DNA of 18,142 nt from CAYVDH01 sp964450355 (GTDB lineage Bacteria > Bacteroidota > Bacteroidia > NS11-12g > UBA955), in assembly GCA_964450355.1 (NCBI GenBank), contig CAYVDH010000062.1, positions 1 through 18,142 on the forward strand, in the 5' to 3' direction. The position numbers were made by a program, and so were the translations under genes. A model generated the notes under the pieces. The model had not been told where the DNA came from. It saw nothing but the letters and a program-made list of their open reading frames with translations, and made no database searches. Below are positions 1 to 7,984 of the stretch, in pieces. How positions within the stretch are numbered: position 1 is the stretch's first letter; each line of letters opens with the position of its first letter.

Positions 1-1
1 T

Positions 2-340
2 GAAACAAACAATAGATTAATTTCTATCAATACCCATGAAAAATACTTTTTTATCAATTCAAATGATGTTGAATATGTCGAAGCTTCTGGTCCTTATTCT
101 GTTTTGTATTTAAAAAACAACAAATCAATTACCGCCAGTAAAAATTTAAAATATTTTGAATCAATTTTAACTTCAAAAAATTTTATTAGAGTTGGGAAAA
201 GCTTGATTTTAAATGTGCTTGAGCTTGAAGAAATTGATAAACACGATAAATTCGATAAAATTATTACCAAACTTGGCCGCTCTATAGAAATCAATAAAAA
301 ATTGAGAAATGAATTGTCTGAAAAGTTGTTAAATTATTAA
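2..340 (+). CDS. LytTR-family response regulator, C-terminal part (5' truncated by window edge)
   Basis: About 112 residues in an open frame that is already open at the first base, so the N-terminus lies outside the window. The visible part fits a LytTR DNA-binding domain: a segment ending YFFINSNDVEYVEASG, the conserved aromatic/Glu-Ala turn, then SKNLKYFE and FIRVGKSLILNVLELEEI (the F-x-R-V-x-K-S-x-L-I-N core), then a basic tail. In Bacteroidota such domains usually follow a REC receiver domain, and the protein acts with a membrane histidine kinase to regulate transcription. The receiver itself is not visible, so the two-component assignment is inferred. The stop codon overlaps the stop of the convergent cvfB-like gene by 4 bp. 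LytTR identity is fairly certain; the regulon is unknown. Confidence 0.85.
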   Translation, partial: ETNNRLISINTHEKYFFINSNDVEYVEASGPYSVLYLKNNKSITASKNLKYFESILTSKNFIRVGKSLILNVLELEEIDKHDKFDKIITKLGRSIEINKKLRNELSEKLLNY

Positions 341-1170
341 GAAATTAATTTTACCCCATTTTCTAATAACTCAATTTGTTTGTTTTTATACAACAAACCT
401 AACGATTGTTTAAAGGCTTTTTTACTCATGTTTAATCTTTCTTTTATCTCTTCTGGATCACTTTTGTCATGTAAATTAATGAAGCCATTATTAGCATGCA
501 ACAATGTTAAAATTTTCTCAGCATTAGGTTCTGTTTTTATATACCCTATTTGATTCAAAGACAAATCTATTTTATTGTCTTCTCTTATTTTTTTTATAAA
601 CGCCCATTTGATGTCTCCTAAATGTAACGGTTCAAATATCTCATCGTGATATATCAGCCCAATGTGTTTTTGATTTATTATGGCAGAGTATCCCAAATCT
701 GTTTTTTTATTGATGATGATTTTTACTTTGTCTCCCTCGTTTACTGAAAGTGTTTCATTACTTAGCCATTTGTTTACTCTTTCGCTTGCAACAAGTCTTC
801 CTGTATTTTTGTCTTCATAAAGATATACAACATAAGTTTTTTTAACCTCCATTTTGTAATTTTGTTCTTTGAATGGAACAAATAAATCTTTCTCTAGTCC
901 CCAGTCCATAAATGCTCCAAAATGATTGACATCTACCACTTTTAATGGGGCAAATTCATGCAAAGTTATTTTGGGAGTTATTGTTGTAGCTATCAGTCTT
1001 TCATCAAAATCTAAATACACAAAAACATTGATTTTTTCACCAATTTCAAATTCATTTGGGATGTATTTATTGGGCAATAAAACATCGTTTCCTTCATCAT
1101 CAGTTAAAAATAAACCAGGTACTGTTCTTCTATTGATTGTTAATTCATTGTATTTGCCTATTTCTATCAT
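337..1170 (-). CDS. cvfB: CvfB-like S1-domain RNA-binding protein
   Basis: 277 residues, near the usual length of the CvfB/YitL family. The layout is a first S1-like barrel (about 1-65, with VPGLFLTDDEGNDVLLP), a second S1 repeat (about 70-130, with VVDVNHFGAFMDWGLEKDLF), a third (about 140-205, ending in KIDLSLNQIGY) and a C-terminal winged helix (about 215-277, with MSKKAFKQSLGLLYK). Family members bind RNA in the cytoplasm; CvfB in Staphylococcus affects virulence-gene expression. In Bacteroidota the role is not established. ATG start at 1168-1170; no Shine-Dalgarno motif is evident. It lies downstream of the giant secreted-protein gene on the same strand but is separated from it by a long hairpin, so separate transcription is likely. 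Family call strong, function general. Confidence 0.87.
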   Translation of the reverse strand: MIEIGKYNELTINRRTVPGLFLTDDEGNDVLLPNKYIPNEFEIGEKINVFVYLDFDERLIATTITPKITLHEFAPLKVVDVNHFGAFMDWGLEKDLFVPFKEQNYKMEVKKTYVVYLYEDKNTGRLVASERVNKWLSNETLSVNEGDKVKIIINKKTDLGYSAIINQKHIGLIYHDEIFEPLHLGDIKWAFIKKIREDNKIDLSLNQIGYIKTEPNAEKILTLLHANNGFINLHDKSDPEEIKERLNMSKKAFKQSLGLLYKNKQIELLENGVKLIS

Positions 1171-1187
1171 GTATGTTGTGTTAAATA

Positions 1188-1220
1188 AATGGCGATAGTT
1201 AAAATATAATTACCGCCATT
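1188..1220 (-). terminator. Long hairpin between the giant secreted-protein gene and cvfB (likely terminator)
   Basis: Inverted repeat AATGGCG (1188-1194) / CGCCATT (1214-1220), extended inward by TAGTTA / TAATTA with a single mismatch and one G-T pair, leaving a 5-nt loop. That gives about 13 paired positions. It sits 45 nt after the stop of the minus-strand 1511-residue gene and 17 nt before the ATG of cvfB. On the minus strand the stem is followed by TTATTTAA, only moderately T-rich, so a terminator is likely but an operator for cvfB is possible. Confidence 0.55.
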
Positions 1221-1265
1221 GAACCAACAATATTAACCATTTATTTTTAATTTTAAATGATGCAG

Positions 1266-4200
1266 CTATCTCAATAGTGTCACAGTGCCTTCGTATTGGT
1301 ATTCTTTGCCATCATATCCTGTTACTTTGATTATCCATGCATACACATCTTGTTGACATTCTTGTTTAAGATACATTCCATTCCAACCTTCGTTTTTATC
1401 TTGGCTTTTCCATAAGATTTCACCCCAACGATTGAATAAGATAATTTCAAACGATTTTTCACCATTTACAACTGCTTTGAATTTGTTGTTTTTCTCAGGA
1501 CCTGTTCCCTCTGGGCTAAATGCCGTAGGAACAAATACAGTTACATCAGGTCTAATTTCCCTTCTTTGCCCTACAGAATCCATGCAATATAAATTTTCAC
1601 CATTGTATTGGTATTGATAAATGGCTTGTAAATTGACCCAATATTTAGCTGTATCAGCTTTGTAATGATGTAAAGGATGAATCTGAGTGCTTGTATCATC
1701 TTGGTTGTTTTGATCAAAATTCCATAAATAGGTTAGTTCGCCAAATTTTATTTTACTTTGATTGATGAATTTAAATTTTGGAAAAGCTACTGTGGTGAAA
1801 AAATTAGGATCGGTAGTAAATGCAGCTATGGGTACTGGCCATACTTTGATATAAGATATTCTTTCCGTTGTAGTGTTACAAGACTGGTCATCATTGATTC
1901 CCCATTGGTTGCTTACCATTAATTTTATATTATACCCATTTCTACTTGCACTATCATACTTAATGTTTTGAGGAGAATGTGCATCACTTTTATAAATACT
2001 ATCTCCATTTCCAAACCACCAACTGTATTTTATGTTTGATAAGTTATATGGTTTTATGACATTGCTAGTAAAATTCACAATAGCGGGCTCACATTGTTGT
2101 AATGGGTCACCAATAAAATCGAATTGAGGATAGGGTTCTATAATCAAATCTATATAGTCTTCTACAACAGGACAAATTCCTTCTTTGTCTGTAACTATTT
2201 TTAATGTTACACTTCCATTGCTTGTGTCTTTAATGCCATGTTGATATATTGTATTCAATATTTTAATGTCGTTAAATAGTCCATCCCCATTGGTTTTCCA
2301 AGTGATTGATTTTGCCCATTGAACACTTGCATTCAATTTGAATTCTTTGTTTTCACATTGTTGATATGGTTTAGGAGTTGTAATTTTTACTTCAGCTTGG
2401 GTTTGAATTTTTATTTTTTGTGAATCTTTATTTGAACATTTTGTACTTGGGTTTGTATAAGAAAAATAAACAGTATATGGACCTTCATATAATTTGTTTT
2501 TAGGACTTAAACCTGGGTTGAAAGTGGAACCACTAACAAATTGACCTGACCAAATTCCGTTAGGATTGTTTGGATAGTTACTTTGTAAACTTATTGGATT
2601 TGCACTTGAACAAAGGGTGTCTGGGATATCTAAACTGATTTTAGGCAATCCAAATACTCTAATAGTTGTGCTATCCATAATCTCACATCCACTTGAATTA
2701 TCTATAAATTTCAATACATATTCACCTGCAATTTTTGGGTTAAATAATTTGTTGTTTACTATGGATTGCATTAATATATTTTGATATTGAATGTCTCTTG
2801 AGCCATTGAATTCTATAGCTTTCCAAACGCCTTTACTAAACCTTAGTTGGGTGTTTTTTTCTATGACAAAACTGTCTAAATTTAACATTGGATAATTGAT
2901 GCATTGATTTGGAATACTTGAAAATTCTATTTCTGGCAATTGAACAACATTTATTTTGTTTGTATCGCAAGTATAACAACCTGAAATGCCGTCTTTGTAA
3001 CAATATTCAATTTCGTAAATTCCAGTTTTATTGATTTCAGTTTCGCTGCCAGGGTCGAATAATACTTTTAGAGGAGTATTGGATATTGGTGTCAATACGC
3101 TACCATTAACAACTCCTGATGCACTTGGAGATTCTATAATTCTAAATTGTGAAATACCACTTCTTGCCGAAGCCGAAGGTGTCTCTATTAATTGTGCTAA
3201 ATCAATTAAACCAGCTCTTTGACAAAAGACTCCACCAGATAATGATACTGTTGGGTTAGGATTTAATTTTACTTGTTGAAATCCTTTGTTATAACAACCA
3301 TTAGGGTCTTTGTATTGAAAATAGATGGTGTCTAAATATCCGTTTTTTACATCTTTGTTTTCTATGAATTTTGGAAAATCATAATAACACCATGCGGAAC
3401 CATTAGCTGGACATAAAACCCAATTTTTACGATGGTAATAATTGATTTTATCAGCACTTCCTCCGTTGGTTGCAGTTACATGGTTAAGTAAAATTCGCCC
3501 TTCGATGTAACATCTTTTAGGAATTGTTAATGCATTGAATTTAGGCAATTCATTGACTACAACTTCTAAGGTATCTGAATCTATACATACTTTGTTTTCT
3601 TGGTTGACAGAAACATTAAAAACATAATATTGGGTAGATTTATTGGTTATTTTTTGAGAAATACTAACGTTGTTGCTTATAGTAGTATTAGTGTTTAAAT
3701 GTATCCAATTCAGCTGATGAACATGCGATTTAGGGAAAAAATCTCCTGTTTTTTTCAATGTATCTAAATGGCAAATTTCTGAATTTGGTTTTGCTATAGC
3801 TTTCACCGTATCGTTTACAAAAAGCTCTAAAGTATCATGAGAAAAACAACCTAAATGGTCTATTACTTTAACAATGTATTCACCAGCAATAGACACTTCT
3901 TTAATTCTGCTGCTATCTCCGTCTTTAATCCAATAATAGTTTAAGGAATCAGGAGCATTATGGTTTAAAATGGCTTTTTCATACGAACAGATTCTATTGT
4001 CTGGGCCTAGATTTACAATGGGATTTAATTGGTGTTTGATGAAAATTGTGTCATGTGCTTCACATTTATTTTTGTCTGTAATTTTCAAACTTACTTCTTC
4101 ATTTTTAGTAGGATTCAATTTCAATTCGCTTGAAGTTAAGTTTAAGGTATTTCCAATGGGGTTTTGCCATTCATAATTCAATGGATTCATGCCATTGCTT

Positions 4201-5801
4201 ACTTTTGGTTTTAGTGTTATTGAAAAACCTTCACATACAAAAGTATCTTTATTAAATGCAAGTTCCACTTCCATCATTGGAGGAATTTTAACTGTATCTA
4301 CATATATTGTTGGGCAATTGAATTTGTTGTTGATGATACTGGTTATGATGTATTTTCCTCCTTTTTTAAACACTATACTATCTCCTTTTTTAAATCCTTT
4401 ATAATACGGCAAACCACTGTTAGTACTATCTCTTATAGTGAATTCATAAGTGTAATCTTTTAATTTATAGCTTATGGTATCTTTAGGAAAACATTCGAAT
4501 TTTAATTTACCACAATCCATGACATTGTATTGTCTTGTACTTATTGCTTTAGGCATGACATACACATTGTATCCTTTATTTGCTTGTGCGGGTCTTGGAC
4601 AATTGTTGTCTTTTGCAGTTACCGTAAATCGATAAGCGGTAGGTCTGGCATCGCCAATTTTTGTTTGCCAACAAAATTCACCAGATTTTTCACGAGCGGT
4701 TGGGTCTATAATTCTGAAGCTAGCACCTGGAATTCCTGCGTTCCAATTCATGTAAGTAGTATCGGGAACAGTTTGGTTAGGCGAATACATTTCATCTTTT
4801 GAATCAATAGTAAAACAGATTTTGTTGCCTTCACAAACTGGTTTATATGGTTTATTTGTGATTTTAGGCGGATTGTTATTGGGGCATTGAATGACTACTA
4901 ATTGCATGTCTCTGCGAATACTTCCTATCAATTTCCATTTATTGGTATTTTTATCTAAGCGGTATTCTTTAATTTCTATGACTATTACACCTACTTCCTC
5001 ACAATTGGTAGGTTTGAAAATAATGTCTCCAGTTAATTTGTCAAAATATATTCCTTGACAAGCATTTGGCTTTGGGTTGCAATTTACTACTCCAGGATTA
5101 GGAGGGCAAAAAGGAGTCATAGGTTTTTCAGGACTAAAAGGAGAAACATAAGTTTCATTGCTGTTATGACCATTCAAAGCTGGAGCAAGGTTAAAGGCTA
5201 AACTATCGCCATCTACTACATCTACTACTCCATTGTTGTAGGTGAAACATTGATTACAGCAAATATAGGCTACTGGTGGTATAGACAATTGTGGTGAAGA
5301 ATTACATTCACTGCCTACAGCACATATATCCAACATGGCTTCGGTGTGTAAAGTGTTTTTGGAAATGGTAGTGATAGCCACATTTCTGCAACATTGAGCT
5401 ACAGAAAAATAGATTTGACAACAACCTGCATCTTTTAATGCTTTGAAAGGAGATTTGTTAAAATCCACTTCGCCTTCAAAAACATGTTCTTCAATTCCCT
5501 CAGCGGATACAGTAGTGTTGGTAGGAGAACAAGGTTTGGTTCCTCCAACACATGTTGGACTGATATCATTGATTGCAGTTCTGGTGTAGTTGATATTGAT
5601 AGGACTTGCATTGTCGCAAAAAGCTTGCATAGTAGGGTTATTTAATGAAACACCTCTACAATCTCTATATACTTTAGCTACAATTTTGTATTTGCCTGGT
5701 CCAAGGCAAGTATATGTAACATCGCTACCCATCATGTGGGTGGCATTTATTTTGTTAAAAATTAGGCAAAGCGTTGCCAATATGGTCATTTTCCAGTTCA
5801 T
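1266..5801 (-). CDS. Giant secreted Cys-rich protein with PKD-like repeats and T9SS type B (gliding-motility, CHU_C) C-terminus
   Basis: 1511 residues. A Sec signal peptide (about 1-20, cleavage near INA|THMMG) is followed by an N-terminal Cys-rich domain (about 21-306). This domain starts with the Bacteroidota surface-protein signature HMMGSDVTYTCLG, continues with VYRDCRG and ends with RRDMQLVVIQC. A long run of Ig/PKD-like segments follows, many with paired cysteines (VCEG, CSYEKA, CQRAG, QCEN, QCEP). Near 1220-1410 are two clear PKD-type units (YSWWFGNGDS and LTYLWNFD). The last about 89 residues (1423-1511), from FVPTAFSPEGTGPEKNNKF through IILFNRWGEILW to a YEGTVTLLR end, are the T9SS type B sorting domain. 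Export across both membranes and surface display or release is therefore expected, probably for adhesion; no catalytic domain is seen. ATG start 5799-5801; MNWK is short before the hydrophobic segment, and M5 is an alternative start. Confidence 0.88.
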   Translation of the reverse strand: MNWKMTILATLCLIFNKINATHMMGSDVTYTCLGPGKYKIVAKVYRDCRGVSLNNPTMQAFCDNASPININYTRTAINDISPTCVGGTKPCSPTNTTVSAEGIEEHVFEGEVDFNKSPFKALKDAGCCQIYFSVAQCCRNVAITTISKNTLHTEAMLDICAVGSECNSSPQLSIPPVAYICCNQCFTYNNGVVDVVDGDSLAFNLAPALNGHNSNETYVSPFSPEKPMTPFCPPNPGVVNCNPKPNACQGIYFDKLTGDIIFKPTNCEEVGVIVIEIKEYRLDKNTNKWKLIGSIRRDMQLVVIQCPNNNPPKITNKPYKPVCEGNKICFTIDSKDEMYSPNQTVPDTTYMNWNAGIPGASFRIIDPTAREKSGEFCWQTKIGDARPTAYRFTVTAKDNNCPRPAQANKGYNVYVMPKAISTRQYNVMDCGKLKFECFPKDTISYKLKDYTYEFTIRDSTNSGLPYYKGFKKGDSIVFKKGGKYIITSIINNKFNCPTIYVDTVKIPPMMEVELAFNKDTFVCEGFSITLKPKVSNGMNPLNYEWQNPIGNTLNLTSSELKLNPTKNEEVSLKITDKNKCEAHDTIFIKHQLNPIVNLGPDNRICSYEKAILNHNAPDSLNYYWIKDGDSSRIKEVSIAGEYIVKVIDHLGCFSHDTLELFVNDTVKAIAKPNSEICHLDTLKKTGDFFPKSHVHQLNWIHLNTNTTISNNVSISQKITNKSTQYYVFNVSVNQENKVCIDSDTLEVVVNELPKFNALTIPKRCYIEGRILLNHVTATNGGSADKINYYHRKNWVLCPANGSAWCYYDFPKFIENKDVKNGYLDTIYFQYKDPNGCYNKGFQQVKLNPNPTVSLSGGVFCQRAGLIDLAQLIETPSASARSGISQFRIIESPSASGVVNGSVLTPISNTPLKVLFDPGSETEINKTGIYEIEYCYKDGISGCYTCDTNKINVVQLPEIEFSSIPNQCINYPMLNLDSFVIEKNTQLRFSKGVWKAIEFNGSRDIQYQNILMQSIVNNKLFNPKIAGEYVLKFIDNSSGCEIMDSTTIRVFGLPKISLDIPDTLCSSANPISLQSNYPNNPNGIWSGQFVSGSTFNPGLSPKNKLYEGPYTVYFSYTNPSTKCSNKDSQKIKIQTQAEVKITTPKPYQQCENKEFKLNASVQWAKSITWKTNGDGLFNDIKILNTIYQHGIKDTSNGSVTLKIVTDKEGICPVVEDYIDLIIEPYPQFDFIGDPLQQCEPAIVNFTSNVIKPYNLSNIKYSWWFGNGDSIYKSDAHSPQNIKYDSASRNGYNIKLMVSNQWGINDDQSCNTTTERISYIKVWPVPIAAFTTDPNFFTTVAFPKFKFINQSKIKFGELTYLWNFDQNNQDDTSTQIHPLHHYKADTAKYWVNLQAIYQYQYNGENLYCMDSVGQRREIRPDVTVFVPTAFSPEGTGPEKNNKFKAVVNGEKSFEIILFNRWGEILWKSQDKNEGWNGMYLKQECQQDVYAWIIKVTGYDGKEYQYEGTVTLLR

Positions 5802-5807
5802 AAGCTA

Positions 5808-5833
5808 ATTATTAAATTTGATGATTTAATAAT
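5808..5833. promoter_or_regulatory. 10-bp perfect AT-only inverted repeat in the leader of the giant secreted-protein gene
   Basis: ATTATTAAAT (5808-5817) and ATTTAATAAT (5824-5833) are exact reverse complements around a 6-nt loop, ending 6 nt before the minus-strand ATG at 5801. It could be an operator or a leader hairpin affecting initiation. AT-only palindromes also arise by chance in AT-rich DNA, so function is not shown. Confidence 0.35.
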
Positions 5834-5919
5834 AAAACACCAAATGGAAACAAATAGTTGCTTGAATGAAATAAAATATTTTTTTATTTAGAATTTAGTC
5901 AACCTAGTGGACAATAAAA

Positions 5920-7455
5920 TCAAATGGAGTTAGCACAACTTATTCCATCTAAAGCAGCACTCACTATACCGCCTGCATAACCAGCACCTTCGCCACAAGG
6001 AATCAAATTGTAAATTTGAGGATGTCTGTTAGTTAATTTATCTCTAGGGATTCTAACAGGGGAGGAGGTTCTACTTTCCACACCTACCAATATGGCTTCG
6101 TTGGTTCTATAACCTTTCATTTTTTTTCCAAAGTCAATCAAACCTTGGCTTAAACTTTGATGAATGTAAGTTGGTAAAATGCTTTTTAAATCTCTGCTTA
6201 ACACACCAGGAATGTATGAACATTCGGGCAATTGATTGGACGTTTTATTCTGAATAAAGTCTTCAAGTCTTTGAGCTGGAGCAATTATACTGTTTGTTGA
6301 ATTATAAGCTTTTTGCTCTACTTGTTTCTGAAATGCCAAAGCAGAAAGTGGGGTATTCCCAAATTGTTTTACCCAATCGGCTTCGTTGACAGTAACAACC
6401 ATACCAGAGTTAGCAAAATTTCCATTTCTTTTGCTAGGGCTCCATCCATTTACAATCGTTTCATTGATATTGGTAGAAGCGGGAGCGATGATGCCACCTG
6501 GGCACATACAAAAAGAAAAAACACCATGACCTAATGCTTGAGTAACTAAACTGTAAGATGATGGAGGCAAGTATTCGCCTCTTGATTTACATTTGTACTG
6601 AATTTCATCTATTAAAGGTTGTGGGTGTTCAATCCTTACACCTAAAGCAAATGGTTTTGCCTCAATTTGTATTTGTTTAGAATGTAACAGTTCAAATATG
6701 TCTCTAGCAGAGTGTCCTGTTGCCAATATAACTTCATCTATGTCGAATAGAGCATCATTATTGATTTCTATTTTTGTGATGCGCTTATCATTGATGATAA
6801 AATCAGTAAGTTTAGAATTAAAATGAAATTCGCCACCGAAGTTTTCAATGGTTTCTCTTATGTTTTCAATGATGTTTGGTAATTTGTTGGTGCCAATATG
6901 AGGGTGGGCATCGTATAATATGGAACTTGCAGCACCATGTTGCACAAAGGTGTTTAGCACTTTTTCAACATCACCTCTTTTTTTGCTTCGAGTATAGAGT
7001 TTGCCATCGCTGTATGTTCCAGCTCCTCCTTCGCCAAAGCAATAATTGCTCTCAGGATTGACAATCAATTCTTTATTTAAAGCAGCCAAATCTCTTCTTC
7101 GTTCTTTGACATTTTTACCTCTTTCGAAAAGCATTGGTTTAATGCCTTTTTCAATTAATTGCAGTGCAGCAAACAAACCAGCAGGTCCTGTTCCAATAAT
7201 GGCTACTTTTTTTGTTGAATTGGTTTGTTGAAATTTAAAACTAAGGGTTTCGTATTTGCTGGAATCAGAATTAAAATAAATTATATACCTAAGAACAAAA
7301 ACAATGGGTTGTTTTCTGGCATCTATTGATTTTTTTAGCAGGTGTATGCTTTTTATTTCGTTAGAATTTTTAATTTGAGATTTAAGAATTTCAAGAAGTT
7401 TGGTTTCATCTTGAGCCATTTCAGGACTTACTTTTATTTCTAATTCTTGAGGCAT
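5920..7455 (-). CDS. FAD-dependent dehydrogenase (COG2509 type, NAD(P)/FAD oxidoreductase)
   Basis: 511 residues, typical for this uncharacterised dehydrogenase family. An N-terminal small domain (1-80) precedes the Rossmann dinucleotide fold with VAIIGTGPAGLFAALQL (84-100; GxGxxG at 88-93) and an acidic ribose-binding end, LFERG. The family-specific FGEGGAGTYSDGKLYTR follows (140-156), then ILATGHSARDIF, and the FAD-binding C-terminal PCGEGAGYAGGIVSAALDG near the end. The protein is likely a soluble cytoplasmic flavoprotein; its substrate is not known for the family. It has a good -7 box about 31 nt before its ATG and appears to be a single gene: the tRNA block lies upstream and the giant-protein gene starts 118 bp downstream. 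Family call strong, reaction unknown. Confidence 0.87.
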   Translation of the reverse strand: MPQELEIKVSPEMAQDETKLLEILKSQIKNSNEIKSIHLLKKSIDARKQPIVFVLRYIIYFNSDSSKYETLSFKFQQTNSTKKVAIIGTGPAGLFAALQLIEKGIKPMLFERGKNVKERRRDLAALNKELIVNPESNYCFGEGGAGTYSDGKLYTRSKKRGDVEKVLNTFVQHGAASSILYDAHPHIGTNKLPNIIENIRETIENFGGEFHFNSKLTDFIINDKRITKIEINNDALFDIDEVILATGHSARDIFELLHSKQIQIEAKPFALGVRIEHPQPLIDEIQYKCKSRGEYLPPSSYSLVTQALGHGVFSFCMCPGGIIAPASTNINETIVNGWSPSKRNGNFANSGMVVTVNEADWVKQFGNTPLSALAFQKQVEQKAYNSTNSIIAPAQRLEDFIQNKTSNQLPECSYIPGVLSRDLKSILPTYIHQSLSQGLIDFGKKMKGYRTNEAILVGVESRTSSPVRIPRDKLTNRHPQIYNLIPCGEGAGYAGGIVSAALDGISCANSI

Positions 7456-7485
7456 AGGGGTTAGGTTTTTATCCTAAAACAGAGA

Positions 7486-7493
7486 CAAAGTTA
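7486..7493 (-). promoter_or_regulatory. -7 box TAACTTTG for the FAD dehydrogenase gene
   Basis: Exact match to the Bacteroidota -7 consensus TAnnTTTG on the minus strand, 30 nt before the ATG. The sequence about 20 nt upstream is T-rich but has no exact TTTG, so the -33 element is weak. Confidence 0.5.
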
Positions 7494-7566
7494 AAATAAA
7501 TTGATTAAAATGAATAAAAAAATAGAAAAATGATAAGGAATTTAAATGAAGTAATTGTTTTAAAAG

Positions 7567-7640
7567 TGATCCCGAAGGGATTCGAACCCCTGACCCACAG
7601 ATTAGAAATCTGTTGCTCTATCCAGCTGAGCTACGGGACC
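7567..7640 (-). tRNA. tRNA-Arg (anticodon UCU)
   Basis: Minus strand, 74 nt including discriminator A. Acceptor GGUCCCG pairs with CGGGAUC (one G-U). D arm AGCUCAGCUGGAUAGAGC. Anticodon stem ACAGA/UCUGU holds loop UUUCUAA, giving anticodon UCU. T arm has GGUUCGAAUCC. CCA is not encoded. It lies 17 nt after tRNA-Pro, so the two are probably co-transcribed. It decodes AGA/AGG. Confidence 0.97.
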
Positions 7641-7657
7641 ATTTAACTTCGTGTTTG

Positions 7658-7731
7658 TCGGGGTGGCAGGATTTGAACCTACGACCTTCTGCTCCCAAAG
7701 CAGACGCGATACCGGGCTACGCTACACCCCG
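7658..7731 (-). tRNA. tRNA-Pro (anticodon UGG)
   Basis: Minus strand, 74 nt. Acceptor CGGGGUG pairs with CACCCCG, discriminator A. Anticodon stem UCUGC/GCAGA holds loop UUUGGGA, giving anticodon UGG. The T arm GUAGGUUCAAAUCCUGC is normal. CCA is not encoded. It is the first gene of the tRNA-Pro/tRNA-Arg unit. Confidence 0.97.
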
Positions 7732-7785
7732 AAGTTGTATTGTTTTTGAAAGAACTTGTTGCTTACTGTTTTATTTACAGGGCTG

Positions 7786-7793
7786 CAAAGGTA
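7786..7793 (-). promoter_or_regulatory. -7 box TACCTTTG for the tRNA-Pro/tRNA-Arg unit
   Basis: Exact TAnnTTTG on the minus strand, 55 nt before the tRNA-Pro 5' end, which implies a leader of roughly 45-50 nt. The same octamer precedes rnpB and fni in this window. No exact TTTG is seen about 20 nt upstream. Confidence 0.55.
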
Positions 7794-7843
7794 ATATTTT
7801 TAAAACGAATCTAAAAATATTTTTTAACTTTCCTCAATTTCTG

Positions 7844-7930
7844 CGGTGAGGGAGGGATTCGAACCCTCGGTACAGTTTCCCGTACGGCAGTTTAGCAAAC
7901 TGCTACTTTCGGCCTCTCAGTCACCTCACC
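7844..7930 (-). tRNA. tRNA-Ser (anticodon GCU)
   Basis: Minus strand, 87 nt with the long variable arm expected of class II tRNA. Acceptor GGUGAGG pairs with CCUCACC, discriminator G. Anticodon stem GCAGU/ACUGC holds loop UUGCUAA, giving anticodon GCU. The variable arm has a GUAC/GUAC-type stem, and the T arm is GAGGGUUCGAAUCCCUC. It decodes AGC/AGU. Confidence 0.97.
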
Positions 7931-7936
7931 TTTTTA

Positions 7937-7980
7937 TTTTGGGAATGCAAAAGTAGTTTTTTTAATTTTATTTCCCAAAA
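7937..7980. repeat. 9-bp inverted repeat around the tRNA-Ser promoter
   Basis: TTTTGGGAA (7937-7945) and TTCCCAAAA (7972-7980) are perfect complements separated by 26 nt. The right arm contains the -33 TTTG of the tRNA-Ser promoter and the -7 box lies between the arms. It also falls directly after the stop of the S9 peptidase gene, so it could be a stem of a read-through or termination structure. Confidence 0.4.
7948..7979 (-). promoter_or_regulatory. Promoter of tRNA-Ser (TTTG-N20-TACTTTTG)
   Basis: On the minus strand TTTG (7976-7979) is followed by exactly 20 nt and TACTTTTG (7948-7955), matching the Bacteroidota sigma-ABfr-type consensus TTTG-N19/20-TAnnTTTG. The -7 box ends 17 nt before the tRNA 5' end. 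Confidence 0.75.
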
Positions 7981-7984
7981 AATA

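Noticed and set aside
94..294. Antisense frame to the LytTR domain
   Set aside because: Shadow of the LytTR coding frame; low-complexity Ser run.
7613..7849. 78-codon plus-strand frame across the tRNA block
   Set aside because: It is the complement of tRNA-Arg, tRNA-Pro and part of tRNA-Ser; its residues come from tRNA sequence.
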